Positions 15,130 to 23,871 of a stretch of DNA of 64,000 bases are shown in pieces; positions within the stretch are counted from its first letter, which is position 1, and each line of letters begins with the position of its first letter. The notes under the pieces are model-generated. The model had not been told where the DNA came from. It worked only from the letters and a program-made list of their open reading frames with translations, and searched no databases. The translations under genes and the position numbers were made by a program. The DNA is taken from contig JAUIKF010000033.1 of the NCBI GenBank assembly GCA_030430575.1, positions 1 through 64,000 of the forward strand, given 5' to 3'. This DNA is from Bacteroidia bacterium. GTDB lineage: Bacteria; Bacteroidota; Bacteroidia; J057.

Positions 15130-18100
15130 TCAAAACGCCCTTCCAACCCCCACAACCCACCGAAACTGCACATAGTCCTGCGACGCAGGCGGCTTGGAAA
15201 GCACCAGCGGAAAGTCCACCCGTAAGACAAGGGGCTTGTCTTGGGGGAAGAAGTAGCCATCGCGCACTTCCAGCGCCAGGCCCGCTCCCAAGTCCTGACG
15301 CAAGGTCTGGAACTGCGGCTCAAAGGTGAGGCCGCGTCGGGTACGACCGATGATGCCTGCATCATAGAACAGATATGTCCGCAACTTCAAGTAGCGGTGA
15401 AGAAAAGGAGGCTTTACATGAACCAATCCGTCCAACTCTAGTTCCGCATTTACCCCAAATCCCGTATCGCCAAACCAGGCATCTGATCCATCAGGCCATT
15501 GGGCTAAGTACCCTGAATAACCACGCAGGTTAAGGCCACCCCCTTGATGGACATTGTGAGGCTCCCGGCCCCGACGATTTTCAAATAAAGGGTCTGGGAA
15601 AAATCCGCGCGCGCGGTAAAAGTCAAGCTCAAATGCTTCTTCTGGGCTGCCTCCAGCAATATATAGCTTGCTTTCCAGGGGCGTATCTCCCAGTCCATAC
15701 CGCGCAGTTGCCCGCCACTTCAGCTTCAGCTTTCGCCAAAGCTCATGGGTTTCTGTTAACTCCATCTGAAGGTAGCCGTAGTCATTGGCTGAGCCTAAAA
15801 AACTGGTCCGGGCTTCCAGGGTCAGTTGACCGTGACTGGTGGAACCTACATGGACATTTTGGTACCCCAAAATAAGGCTTGCATTGGCCTCGTCTACCTC
15901 CCATTGCTCAGGCGTGATCAGGTAATCTCGCCAAGCAAATTCTTTGCGATAGAGGTATTTGTAGGTGGTATAAAAATGGTGTTTGGTTTGTCCTTTTTGC
16001 GCCAAATGACGGCGAAAAGACACCTCATGTCGGTGTAGCCCGTCTTGGAAGGCGGATCGGATCGCCAGGCGATAGGCAGGCCCCCAAAACGCCAAAGGCG
16101 TTTCATAATCGGCGCGATAAGACCAGCGATGGTATTCTCCCGCAAAGGAGCGAAGATAGGGCGTAGGGGAGGAGGTCACTCCCCAGCCAGTGCTGTACCA
16201 GATCCCAGCAGAGAAATGATTGCCCAATCCCAGGTAACTGCCTTCCATGCGTAAGCCTGTTTGCAGACCTGAATACCCATTCCACCACAGATGAGGGCGC
16301 AAGTGTAATTCGTACTTCTCCCAGGAAGGCACTTGCGGTTTTTTGGGCAAAAAGGAAAGCGTCAGCTTGACAGGACGAAGGCCTGACTGATTGTTGAGGA
16401 GGTTAATATCTGCTAATTGGTGCGAGGGGTCTATGACGACCTTCTTGGCACGGGCTGGCAGGTCTATGGTGGCGGAATAATGGAGCTGCTTATCCCCCGT
16501 ACTGTTCCAGGTTGGCAGCACCGTCAGACCAAAATCGCGTTTGGCATAATCGCCATTTGGAATGGTGTAGCGAAGGCTATCGCCGTCTTGGGTGATGACG
16601 GAGAGGTCTACAGGCATGTGCATGCTGCCTTTGCGGACGAGGCTCAGCCGTATTTGCTTTCCCCCTTTTTTTCGCTTGACCCCTTTGACTGCGTAATCGA
16701 TGTGTTTATTGCCAAATGCCCATTGATCAAAAAACCACCCTAAATCTACGGCGAGGCACTCCAAAGCTGCTTGGCGGAAATCTCGCTCGGTGGGCTGCAT
16801 CAGTTGCCATTTCCCTGTATAAAAGCGCAATAAGCGCTTGAAGTTCTGGTTGCCCAGCGTATAGCGTAGGTTGAAAAGCATCGTGACGAGATAGGGCTGG
16901 GAGATAGGGTCGCCTGCCCCTAAGCGATGCTGAAGGAGATAGGGAAAATAATATTCTTTCCACCGCTGATGGTAGGCCCCTTGATAGGCGGCATCGCGTA
17001 AGGGAGCCGAGCGTGCCATGGCCTCTGCTGCAAATATTTCCCCAAATGCCTTGTCCAGTGCGACTCCCGTTGAGGGATACCAATTGCCAGAGAGGTTTTT
17101 GGCCAAGGCTGTGCGGTAATCAGTAGAAGTCCCGTGTGCCAAAAACAGCATGGAATAAGCCCCGTCGTTGGGCATGTCAGCCAGGATAAGCTTTTGGTAG
17201 GGGTAATTGCCGATGGCGTCTTCGTATTGACGGAGCAAGCGCATGCTGTAGGTGGCTGCTCCTTGCCAACGCGCAGCGTGGCGTGCACGGACCATCGCCA
17301 CGCAGGCGATTTTGTTGTCTGTCACGGCGATACCCCGCCGAAAGGTAGGCCCAGCGACAAAGGCGAAGTCCCTCACGTTAAGGGCTTGAAAGACCCACGT
17401 TTTGAACTGGGAACTAGGTGGAATGATTTCCTTGGCGACTGATTCCCAGGGTTTGCTTGCAAACCGTTTCAGGGAAATGGCCTCTTGGAGGTTTGTGGGC
17501 AAGACTTCGGCTTCATTGACCAATAACCCTGTCCCTTCTGCAATATAATGTGCGGGAAATCCTATGCGGACGTCAAAGGAACCATAGTCTCCTTGGTACG
17601 CTTGCTGAGCCCCTGGCTCAATCTGCCAAGTTCGCTGCCTGCTATACACGGCTATGCGCGGATACCAGCGTACGCCAGCATAATGGGCGGCTTCGTAGAT
17701 GGAGTCTTTGTCTGTTTTGATGGATTCAAAATGGATAGCAGCCAATCCCTCTGCCATGCCTTCTGCAAAGCTGGTCACAAAATCGATGTCGAAAGTAGCA
17801 TGATAGCCTGGGGCCAAAGGTTTATTCAGGTAGACCTTCATGAGGTCATCAGTTATTTCATAGCGTGCTGCGGTTCCATTGTGGATCAGCGCTTCAATGG
17901 TGGTGCCATGACTGACGAGTCGCTGACCTTTATCGAGCTGTTGAGAGGCTCTGCCACCATTTTTAAAGGTATTTTGGTAGAGAAAAAAATAGACAACTCT
18001 GAGGGTATCGGGCGAATTGTTGCGGTAGGTGAGGTGGGATTTGGCGTGTAAGGCATGGCCTTTGGAGTCCATCACTGCATTGATCTGATAGTGGACATCC

Positions 18101-18315
18101 TGCTGCCAATACCCTTCAAAAGGGAGCCTATTTTGCCAATAATAAGGATTTTCAATAGAACTATACGCCAGTAAGGAAAGCTCGGGAATATCAGTCGCCT
18201 TGCGAGGGGGAGGAGCTTCTCCCTCGCGGTCAAAATGCGCCTGATCCTCCCTGAGTTGGGAGAAAGCAGGGGTAGCAGCGAGAAAGATGAGAAACAACCA
18301 TAAAGTCTTCTGCAT
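15130..18315 (-). CDS. M1-aminopeptidase-like protein lacking its zinc site, with C-terminal outer-membrane barrel
   Basis: 1061 residues. A Sec signal peptide (ending AFSQ) is followed by an M1-type N-terminal beta domain and catalytic-fold region. Where active enzymes have GxMEN, this protein has ADMPNDG (379-385). Where they have HExxHxW, it has KNLSGNW (406-412). The downstream NEG glutamate is also not kept (DKAFGEIFAAEA). No zinc can be bound in the usual way, so it is probably a non-catalytic binder. From about residue 660 the sequence is Tyr/Trp-rich beta strands ending in a terminal aromatic (WVVGVGRAF), typical of an outer-membrane barrel. It likely displays or receives a peptide or protein ligand at the surface. 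It is divergent from dprA, 63 bp between starts. Confidence 0.75.
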   Translation of the reverse strand: MQKTLWLFLIFLAATPAFSQLREDQAHFDREGEAPPPRKATDIPELSLLAYSSIENPYYWQNRLPFEGYWQQDVHYQINAVMDSKGHALHAKSHLTYRNNSPDTLRVVYFFLYQNTFKNGGRASQQLDKGQRLVSHGTTIEALIHNGTAARYEITDDLMKVYLNKPLAPGYHATFDIDFVTSFAEGMAEGLAAIHFESIKTDKDSIYEAAHYAGVRWYPRIAVYSRQRTWQIEPGAQQAYQGDYGSFDVRIGFPAHYIAEGTGLLVNEAEVLPTNLQEAISLKRFASKPWESVAKEIIPPSSQFKTWVFQALNVRDFAFVAGPTFRRGIAVTDNKIACVAMVRARHAARWQGAATYSMRLLRQYEDAIGNYPYQKLILADMPNDGAYSMLFLAHGTSTDYRTALAKNLSGNWYPSTGVALDKAFGEIFAAEAMARSAPLRDAAYQGAYHQRWKEYYFPYLLQHRLGAGDPISQPYLVTMLFNLRYTLGNQNFKRLLRFYTGKWQLMQPTERDFRQAALECLAVDLGWFFDQWAFGNKHIDYAVKGVKRKKGGKQIRLSLVRKGSMHMPVDLSVITQDGDSLRYTIPNGDYAKRDFGLTVLPTWNSTGDKQLHYSATIDLPARAKKVVIDPSHQLADINLLNNQSGLRPVKLTLSFLPKKPQVPSWEKYELHLRPHLWWNGYSGLQTGLRMEGSYLGLGNHFSAGIWYSTGWGVTSSPTPYLRSFAGEYHRWSYRADYETPLAFWGPAYRLAIRSAFQDGLHRHEVSFRRHLAQKGQTKHHFYTTYKYLYRKEFAWRDYLITPEQWEVDEANASLILGYQNVHVGSTSHGQLTLEARTSFLGSANDYGYLQMELTETHELWRKLKLKWRATARYGLGDTPLESKLYIAGGSPEEAFELDFYRARGFFPDPLFENRRGREPHNVHQGGGLNLRGYSGYLAQWPDGSDAWFGDTGFGVNAELELDGLVHVKPPFLHRYLKLRTYLFYDAGIIGRTRRGLTFEPQFQTLRQDLGAGLALEVRDGYFFPQDKPLVLRVDFPLVLSKPPASQDYVQFRWVVGVGRAF

Positions 18316-18354
18316 GTGGAGGCGTTATACGAGCTAAAAGTTCTCTAAAATACC

Positions 18355-18362
18355 TAAATTTG
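18355..18362 (+). promoter_or_regulatory. Candidate -7 box upstream of dprA
   Basis: TAAATTTG matches the Bacteroidota -7 consensus TAnnTTTG and lies 16 bp before the dprA ATG. No clear TTTG -33 element is seen at the expected distance, so this is a weak call. Confidence 0.3.
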
Positions 18363-18378
18363 TTAGAAATTCAATTGG

Positions 18379-19488
18379 ATGAACGACCAAACCCTGCCAT
18401 TGTTAGCACTTGCGATGATTCCCAAGTTGGGACCTGTGAGTGCCCGAAGTCTGATCACCTACTGTGGGAGTCCCCAAGGCGTATTTGATAGCCCCAAGCA
18501 TAAGTTGGTCCGTGTGCCAGGCATCGGCCCTAAAATTGCATCTTCTATTCTTGCCAGAGAAAGCCTTTTGGCCGCCGAACAAGAACTAGCCTATTGCGAA
18601 GCTAATGGCATCCAGGCAGTTTCCTATCTTGACCCAGCTTATCCGCAAGCCCTCGCTTATATCCATGACAGCCCCTTGGTTTTGTTCCAAAAAGGCCCAC
18701 TGGACCTCAATGCACAACTGGGAATCGCCATTGTAGGGACCCGAAAGGCAACCGCATACGGCAAGGCCCAAGCAACAGAATTTGCTACTTTTTTTGCTTC
18801 TAAAGGTATCAACGTCATTAGCGGCTTGGCCTATGGGATTGATATCGCCGCCCACAAGGCTGCCCTCAAGGCGGGTGGGCCCACCACGGCGGTCTTAGGC
18901 CATGGCCTCGACCAGCTCTATCCTGCGCACCACCGCAGCAAAGCCGCCGAAATCGCCCAAACAGGTGCCTTGTTGACCGAATACCCTAGCGGCACTGCCA
19001 TAGATCCGGGCAATTTCCCTGCGCGGAACCGCATCGTGTCGGGCCTTTGCAAGGCGGTCATTGTCATAGAAGCAGCAGCTAGCGGAGGCGCACTGATCAC
19101 AGCGCGCTTTGCCTTTGACCAAAACAGAGAGGTTTTTGCCTTGCCGGGTAGGGTAGGGGACGCTTATTCAGCAGGCTGCAATCGCCTGATTCGCGACCAA
19201 GTCGCCCGTTTGATCACAGATCCTCAGGAAGTACTAGATGAGCTAGACATCGAGTGGATCACCGAAGCTGATGGAAAGCAATTGGAAATTGCTGATCAAG
19301 CGCCTATGCCTGCCCTCACAGAGAATGAAGAAAAGGTCTTGACCTTTTTGCAACGAGGCGATGCTCAGATCGATAGCATCGCTATGATGACTGGCCTAGC
19401 CATGCCTTTACTCAATCCCCTCCTCCTCACCATGGAGTTTCGTGGGCTTATTCAGCAATTGCCAGGGAAGAAGTTTCGGAAATTGTAA
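18379..19488 (+). CDS. dprA: DNA-processing protein DprA/Smf
   Basis: 369 residues. A helix-hairpin-helix segment (LVRVPGIGPKIASSI, about 40-60) precedes the Rossmann-like core, with IVGTRKATAYGKAQA, GLAYGIDIAAHKAAL, GNFPARNRIVSGLC, EAAASGGALITARFA and REVFALPGR. A winged-helix tail (about 310-369) ends the protein. DprA binds incoming single-stranded DNA and loads RecA during natural transformation, so the cell may be competent. No other competence gene is in the window. The start ATG follows a TAAATTTG box by 16 bp. Length is normal for the family. Confidence 0.93.
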   Translation: MNDQTLPLLALAMIPKLGPVSARSLITYCGSPQGVFDSPKHKLVRVPGIGPKIASSILARESLLAAEQELAYCEANGIQAVSYLDPAYPQALAYIHDSPLVLFQKGPLDLNAQLGIAIVGTRKATAYGKAQATEFATFFASKGINVISGLAYGIDIAAHKAALKAGGPTTAVLGHGLDQLYPAHHRSKAAEIAQTGALLTEYPSGTAIDPGNFPARNRIVSGLCKAVIVIEAAASGGALITARFAFDQNREVFALPGRVGDAYSAGCNRLIRDQVARLITDPQEVLDELDIEWITEADGKQLEIADQAPMPALTENEEKVLTFLQRGDAQIDSIAMMTGLAMPLLNPLLLTMEFRGLIQQLPGKKFRKL

Positions 19489-19498
19489 TCCACGAATG

Positions 19499-20162
19499 TC
19501 AGGTATCTGTTCCTTCAAATTGCTCATCAGCATCTTTTAACTCTCGCTCTAGCTCTTCAATAGTAGGAAGTTCAGATTTGAATTCTTGGGGAATAGCTTT
19601 TGTGAGGTTAAAGGAAGATATAGGGGTCTTTCATCATCTGCTGTGCCATATCTGATTGGGCGGAAGGTAGTTTTTCTTGGAAATTGGTAATAGCCTTACC
19701 TGATCTTTCATAGAGACTCGTCTCGATTTGCATAACCATTACATTCCTTGACCAACCATGTTCAAGGGCTTTATTAGCATACCAAAGACGCTCTTCTTTA
19801 TTTGAGCATTTGTCTAAGAGCCTTATATTATGAGACCAGCTAATTTGTGCAACCACCTGTTGCACAATTAGAAGATCAGGATATTCTGCTGCAAATTTCC
19901 GCATATACAGAAGATTTCTCCTAGAGAACCCTTGCATATCAGGAAATGTCTTTTTCAAATCAATCGCCAATTGTTCTAACACTTTTGATCCCCAAGCATG
20001 CTGTTCTTGGCGTTCAAGGATCAGCTTTCCTATTTCCCAATACATTATCAATAGGTGCTGATTGACTGTCACCAACGCTTTCACTTGTGCCTTTCTCACT
20101 TTCTCTTTAACATCTTTCAATAACTCCTTATAGGAGACTTCAATAGAAATATTCGGCATCAC
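19499..20162 (-). pseudogene. DUF1016 (YhcG-type) nuclease gene with internal deletion
   Basis: The N-terminal 184 codons (20162 down to the TAA at 19608) encode a normal DUF1016 N-terminal domain: VKALVTVNQHLLIMYWEIGK, QGFSRRNLLYMRKFAAEYPD, AQISWSHNIRLLDK and SDMAQQMMKDPYIF. At that point relatives continue into a PD-(D/E)XK nuclease domain of about 150 residues. Here the frame stops, and one base out of register the family's final segment follows: FNLTKAIPQEFKSELPTIEE, ending EGTDT before TGA at 19499-19501. The nuclease core has been cut out, leaving head and tail joined out of frame. The remaining head could still be made as a 184-residue protein. The gene is convergent with dprA. Confidence 0.8.
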
Positions 20163-20272
20163 TTATTAAATTAGAAAGTGAAGATAGGTAGCATTATTGA
20201 GAGTATGCTATAAATTGCAAGGATTAGATGCCGCTATTAGGCCCAATGACCATTAATAACTTTCCCCATCTT

Positions 20273-21808
20273 ATGCGCTTCCCTACGTTTCTGTTCCTAT
20301 TTACCTTACTTTACTTTTCTCTTCCTGCCCAAGATCTCGCTCCCAAGCGTGAAATGCGTGCGGCATGGATAGCCACCGTCAAGAACATCGACTGGCCATC
20401 CAGCCCCAATTTGAGCACTGCCCAGCAGCAAGCAGAACTGCTTGAGATGCTCGACACCTTCAAGGCCAATGGCCTCAATGCTGTTGTATTCCAAGTCCGT
20501 CCAGCAGGAGATGCCTTTTATGATTCGCCCATCGAACCCTGGTCGGAATGGCTGACGGGCAAGCAGGGGAAAGCACCTGCTCCTTATTACGATCCGCTAG
20601 CGTTTATTATAGAAGCGTGTCATGACCGCGCCATGGAGTTGCATGCATGGTTCAATCCGTTTCGGGCTGCACTGGTAAGAACAAGCCAAATCCCACAGGA
20701 TTATAAGCATGCGAGTACTAATCATCCCGAGTGGATGAGGGAATATGGGGACCGAACGTATTTTGACCCTGGAATCCCTGAGGTTCAGGAGTTTGTCACG
20801 CAAGTGATCCTCGATGTGGTGCGGCGTTACGACATAGATGCGGTGCATTTTGACGATTATTTTTATCCCTATCGCATCCCCAATGAAGTGTTTCCCGATA
20901 GCCTCAGCTATTACAATTATGGGGGTCTGTTGCCACGTGATGTCTGGCGACGGAGCAATGTAGACCAGTTTGTGGAGCGTATGCATCGGGAAATCAAGGT
21001 GGTGAAACCATGGGTGAAGTTTGGGATCAGTCCGTTTGGGGTGTGGCGAAACTTTGACAAAGATATGACAGGTTCTGCGACGCAGGCGGGACAGACGTCC
21101 TACGACGACTTATTTGCGGATGTCCGCAAATGGGCTGCCGAAGGCTGGATGGACTACCTGGCACCGCAGGCTTACTTCAGCATCGGCTTTGGGCCAGTGG
21201 ACTACCAGGAACTGGTGGATTGGTGGAGCAGAAATAGCTACGGTCGACACCTGTACTTTGGGCATTCTTTATACAAAATTGACAACAACCGCGATCCCAA
21301 CTGGGCAGATCCCAACCAGATTCCCTATCAGATTTCCCTCAACCGCCAATATCGTGAGATCAGAGGCAGTATGTTTTTTAGTGGGAAATGGTTCAAGATG
21401 AATCCCTTGGGGGTGAGTGATTCCCTCCAAAAAGGCGCGTACCGCCACCTTGCCTTCCCCCCTCAGATGCGCTGGCTGGACAGGGAGCCGCCTGAAAGAC
21501 CTATTCGCCCCAAAGTCAAATCGTCTAAACAAGGGCTAATCGTCCGATGGGATACCGCGGCCCTCAGCGAAGATGCCGCCTACATTGCTATCTACAAATT
21601 TCCAAAAAAAGAAGTTGGTTCCCGGGAGAACCCCGCCAATATGATCGCCGTGGTAGGCAAAAACCAAGGAGAGATCATTGACCCTGATACGCGGTTTTTG
21701 AAGCGGTATTCCTATGTTTTTACGACGCTAGACCGCTTGTATAATGAAAGTGACGCTGCAAAGACGGTGACGAAACGCAGGTGGAGTTGGGGGAAGAGGA
21801 AGAAATGA
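20273..21808 (+). CDS. GHL10/DUF187-type secreted glycoside-hydrolase-like protein
   Basis: About 511 residues from ATG 20273, chosen because it gives a clean signal peptide (MRFPTFLFLFTLLYFSLPAQ). ATGs at 20228 and 20246 add residues without export features. The TIM-barrel domain has EMRAAWIATVKNIDWPSSP, AVVFQVRPAGDAFY, ELHAWFNPFRA, DIDAVHFDDYFYPYRIP and GISPFGVW, all hallmarks of the GHL10 (YddW-like) family, thought to act on peptidoglycan- or glycan-like polymers. An FN3-like domain and a basic tail (WSWGKRKK) follow. The TGA stop lies in an AAATGATAGAATGAG repeat word. Exact substrate unknown. Confidence 0.85.
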   Translation: MRFPTFLFLFTLLYFSLPAQDLAPKREMRAAWIATVKNIDWPSSPNLSTAQQQAELLEMLDTFKANGLNAVVFQVRPAGDAFYDSPIEPWSEWLTGKQGKAPAPYYDPLAFIIEACHDRAMELHAWFNPFRAALVRTSQIPQDYKHASTNHPEWMREYGDRTYFDPGIPEVQEFVTQVILDVVRRYDIDAVHFDDYFYPYRIPNEVFPDSLSYYNYGGLLPRDVWRRSNVDQFVERMHREIKVVKPWVKFGISPFGVWRNFDKDMTGSATQAGQTSYDDLFADVRKWAAEGWMDYLAPQAYFSIGFGPVDYQELVDWWSRNSYGRHLYFGHSLYKIDNNRDPNWADPNQIPYQISLNRQYREIRGSMFFSGKWFKMNPLGVSDSLQKGAYRHLAFPPQMRWLDREPPERPIRPKVKSSKQGLIVRWDTAALSEDAAYIAIYKFPKKEVGSRENPANMIAVVGKNQGEIIDPDTRFLKRYSYVFTTLDRLYNESDAAKTVTKRRWSWGKRKK

Positions 21809-21948
21809 TAGAATGAGAATTGAAAATGGATTGAATTGAAAATGAATGCCCTTAACCTGTCGAAGGGGAAAATGGAGCAAGCGGTGGGAGCGTTGAGAAC
21901 AAACTCATAAACCATAGCCTTTTAGCCATTTCTCCTTATCTTAGCCTT

Positions 21949-23505
21949 ATGAAAAAATTCCCTATTGGCATACAGGACTTTCGAGAATTGAGAAACGGAG
22001 GGTTTCATTACATAGACAAAACAGAGTCTATTTATAAGCTTTCTCAGTTAGGGAAATATTATTTCCTATCCCGTCCGCGCCGATTTGGGAAGTCGTTGCT
22101 ATTGTCTACGCTGAAGTATTTTTTTCAGGGGAAAAAGGAACTTTTTGAAGGGTTGTGGGTGGAGCAGGTGGGGCATAATTGGGAGGAATATCCCGTGGTG
22201 CATCTGTCTTTTAGCAGTATGGACTATAAAGGAAAAGGCTTACTCGTGGCATTAGACCATGAGGTTCAGCACGCTGCAAAAAACCATCAGATCGAGTTGG
22301 AAGCTACTAGTATGGCCTCTCGCTTCCGCGAGTTGATCCACCGCTTAGGCGAGGGGCCTCGGAAGCTTGTCTTGCTGATCGATGAATACGACAAGCCCCT
22401 GATCGATTATATCGATCAGTATGAGCAGGCAGAGACCAATCGAGGCATTCTGAAAAACTTCTTTTCAGTCATCAAAGACAGCGACCCCTTCCTACAGTTT
22501 TTCCTGATCACGGGTGTTTCCAAATTCAGCAAAGTATCTCTTTTCTCTGATCTTAATCACCTACTTGACATTACCCTAGATGAGCGATTTGGTACGATGA
22601 CAGGGATCACGCAGAGAGAATTGGATGCGCATTTTGATGAAGAGCTGGAAGCCTTGGCTGTCAAATACGACACGGGCAAGGAAGCCATGCGCGACCAAGT
22701 CAAAGCTTGGTACAATGGGTACTTTTGGGGGATCGAAAAGGTCTATAACCCTTTTTCCTTGCTGAGTTTCTTGGCGACTAGCCGATTTGCCAATTTTTGG
22801 TGGGAAAGTGGTACACCTACTTTCTTGATGAAGCTGCTGCGCAAGGACTTTCAATATGACATCAGCGCGATGCGCGGAGGTTCAGCTACCTTCGAGAGCT
22901 ACACCCTCGACAACCTCGACTGGCTGCCGTTGCTCTTCCAGACAGGCTACCTGACTATTCACCATTATAAGCAAAAATACCGCGTCTACACCTTGGGATA
23001 CCCCAATTTGGAAGTAAAAGAGGCATTTCTCCAACACCTACTGGCCGCCTATCGGGAGACAGGCCCCTCACAAAGCTACACGCTATTTGTACAGCTTGTA
23101 GAAGCACTGGAGGCAGGAGATACAAAAGCTTTTATCGAAGTGGTAAACGTCCTTTTTTCCACCATTCCCTACCAGATTTTCATCTCCAATAAGGAAGCCT
23201 TCTTCCACGCGATTCTCCATCTGAGCTTCTCAGGCCTTGGCCTCCTTACCCAATCAGAAGTAAGCACCGCCCACGGCAGGGTGGACACCATCGTCCATAC
23301 TGAAGAGCGGATTTATGTCATGGAGTTTAAACTAGACGAGTCATCAGAAACTGCTTTGGCACAGATTCGGGAAAAAAGATATGGAAGCCCCTATTTGTCC
23401 CAAGAAAAGGAAATCGTCGCTTTGGGTATCAGTTTCTCTTCTGAGACGAAGTCTGTAGCTGAATGGCAGGAGATGCCTTATCGGGAGTTGTTGGCGGAGG
23501 GGTGA
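21949..23505 (+). CDS. AAA ATPase with C-terminal PD-(D/E)XK nuclease domain (DUF1703-like)
   Basis: 518 residues. The N-terminal AAA-ATPase-like domain has IGIQDFRELRNGGFHYIDKT, the P-loop RPRRFGKSLLLSTL and Walker B KLVLLIDEYDKPLID. The C-terminal nuclease-like domain (about 435-518) has GRVDTIVHTEERIYVMEFKL and AQIREKRYGSPY, the D-ExK and Q-Y parts of the PD-(D/E)XK core. Both halves look intact. Such proteins often occur in many scattered copies per genome in Bacteroidota. Their role is unknown, with mobile-element, defence or selfish behaviour suggested. It stands alone between two unrelated genes. Confidence 0.9.
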   Translation: MKKFPIGIQDFRELRNGGFHYIDKTESIYKLSQLGKYYFLSRPRRFGKSLLLSTLKYFFQGKKELFEGLWVEQVGHNWEEYPVVHLSFSSMDYKGKGLLVALDHEVQHAAKNHQIELEATSMASRFRELIHRLGEGPRKLVLLIDEYDKPLIDYIDQYEQAETNRGILKNFFSVIKDSDPFLQFFLITGVSKFSKVSLFSDLNHLLDITLDERFGTMTGITQRELDAHFDEELEALAVKYDTGKEAMRDQVKAWYNGYFWGIEKVYNPFSLLSFLATSRFANFWWESGTPTFLMKLLRKDFQYDISAMRGGSATFESYTLDNLDWLPLLFQTGYLTIHHYKQKYRVYTLGYPNLEVKEAFLQHLLAAYRETGPSQSYTLFVQLVEALEAGDTKAFIEVVNVLFSTIPYQIFISNKEAFFHAILHLSFSGLGLLTQSEVSTAHGRVDTIVHTEERIYVMEFKLDESSETALAQIREKRYGSPYLSQEKEIVALGISFSSETKSVAEWQEMPYRELLAEG

Positions 23506-23582
23506 GGGAATTAGGATAATAAATTTAAATTGGAGTTTGGATCAAATCGAAAAGAGAATATTGATTGAAGGTAGAAGGCTTT

Positions 23583-23849
23583 TTACTTCTGCAACTTTTC
23601 TTCCGATTTCAATTCAATCTTCCGCCCCTCTGGGTCCTTAACGACAGCTACATGGCCGGAATCTGTCAATTTGTAGAGCGGATGACGATCAGGTTGAGTT
23701 TCATAATGATTGGGTAAAAGTACAAAAGCTTCCCTTTTCTCAACTATCCCGTTAGAGGGAAAAGACCACCATTCAACATTACAGGTAAAATGGCGGCCAT
23801 CTAAGCAGGTTTTTTGCTGCTTTTGGCCATGGAAATGGTATGCTTTTTT
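23583..23849 (-). pseudogene. Start-less open frame that looks protein-coding
   Basis: The minus-strand frame from 23849 to the TAA at 23583 holds 88 sense codons with no ATG, GTG or TTG near its start. It opens right after an in-frame TGA. The product has balanced composition: CLDGRHFTCNVEWWSFPSNG, then EAFVLLPNHYETQPDRHPLY, then GHVAVVKDPEGRKIELKSEE. It reads like the C-terminal part of a real protein of unknown family. The 366-bp gap 23506-23871 holds nothing else I can support. Confidence 0.35.
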
Positions 23850-23871
23850 TCACAATTAATCCTAAGCCATT

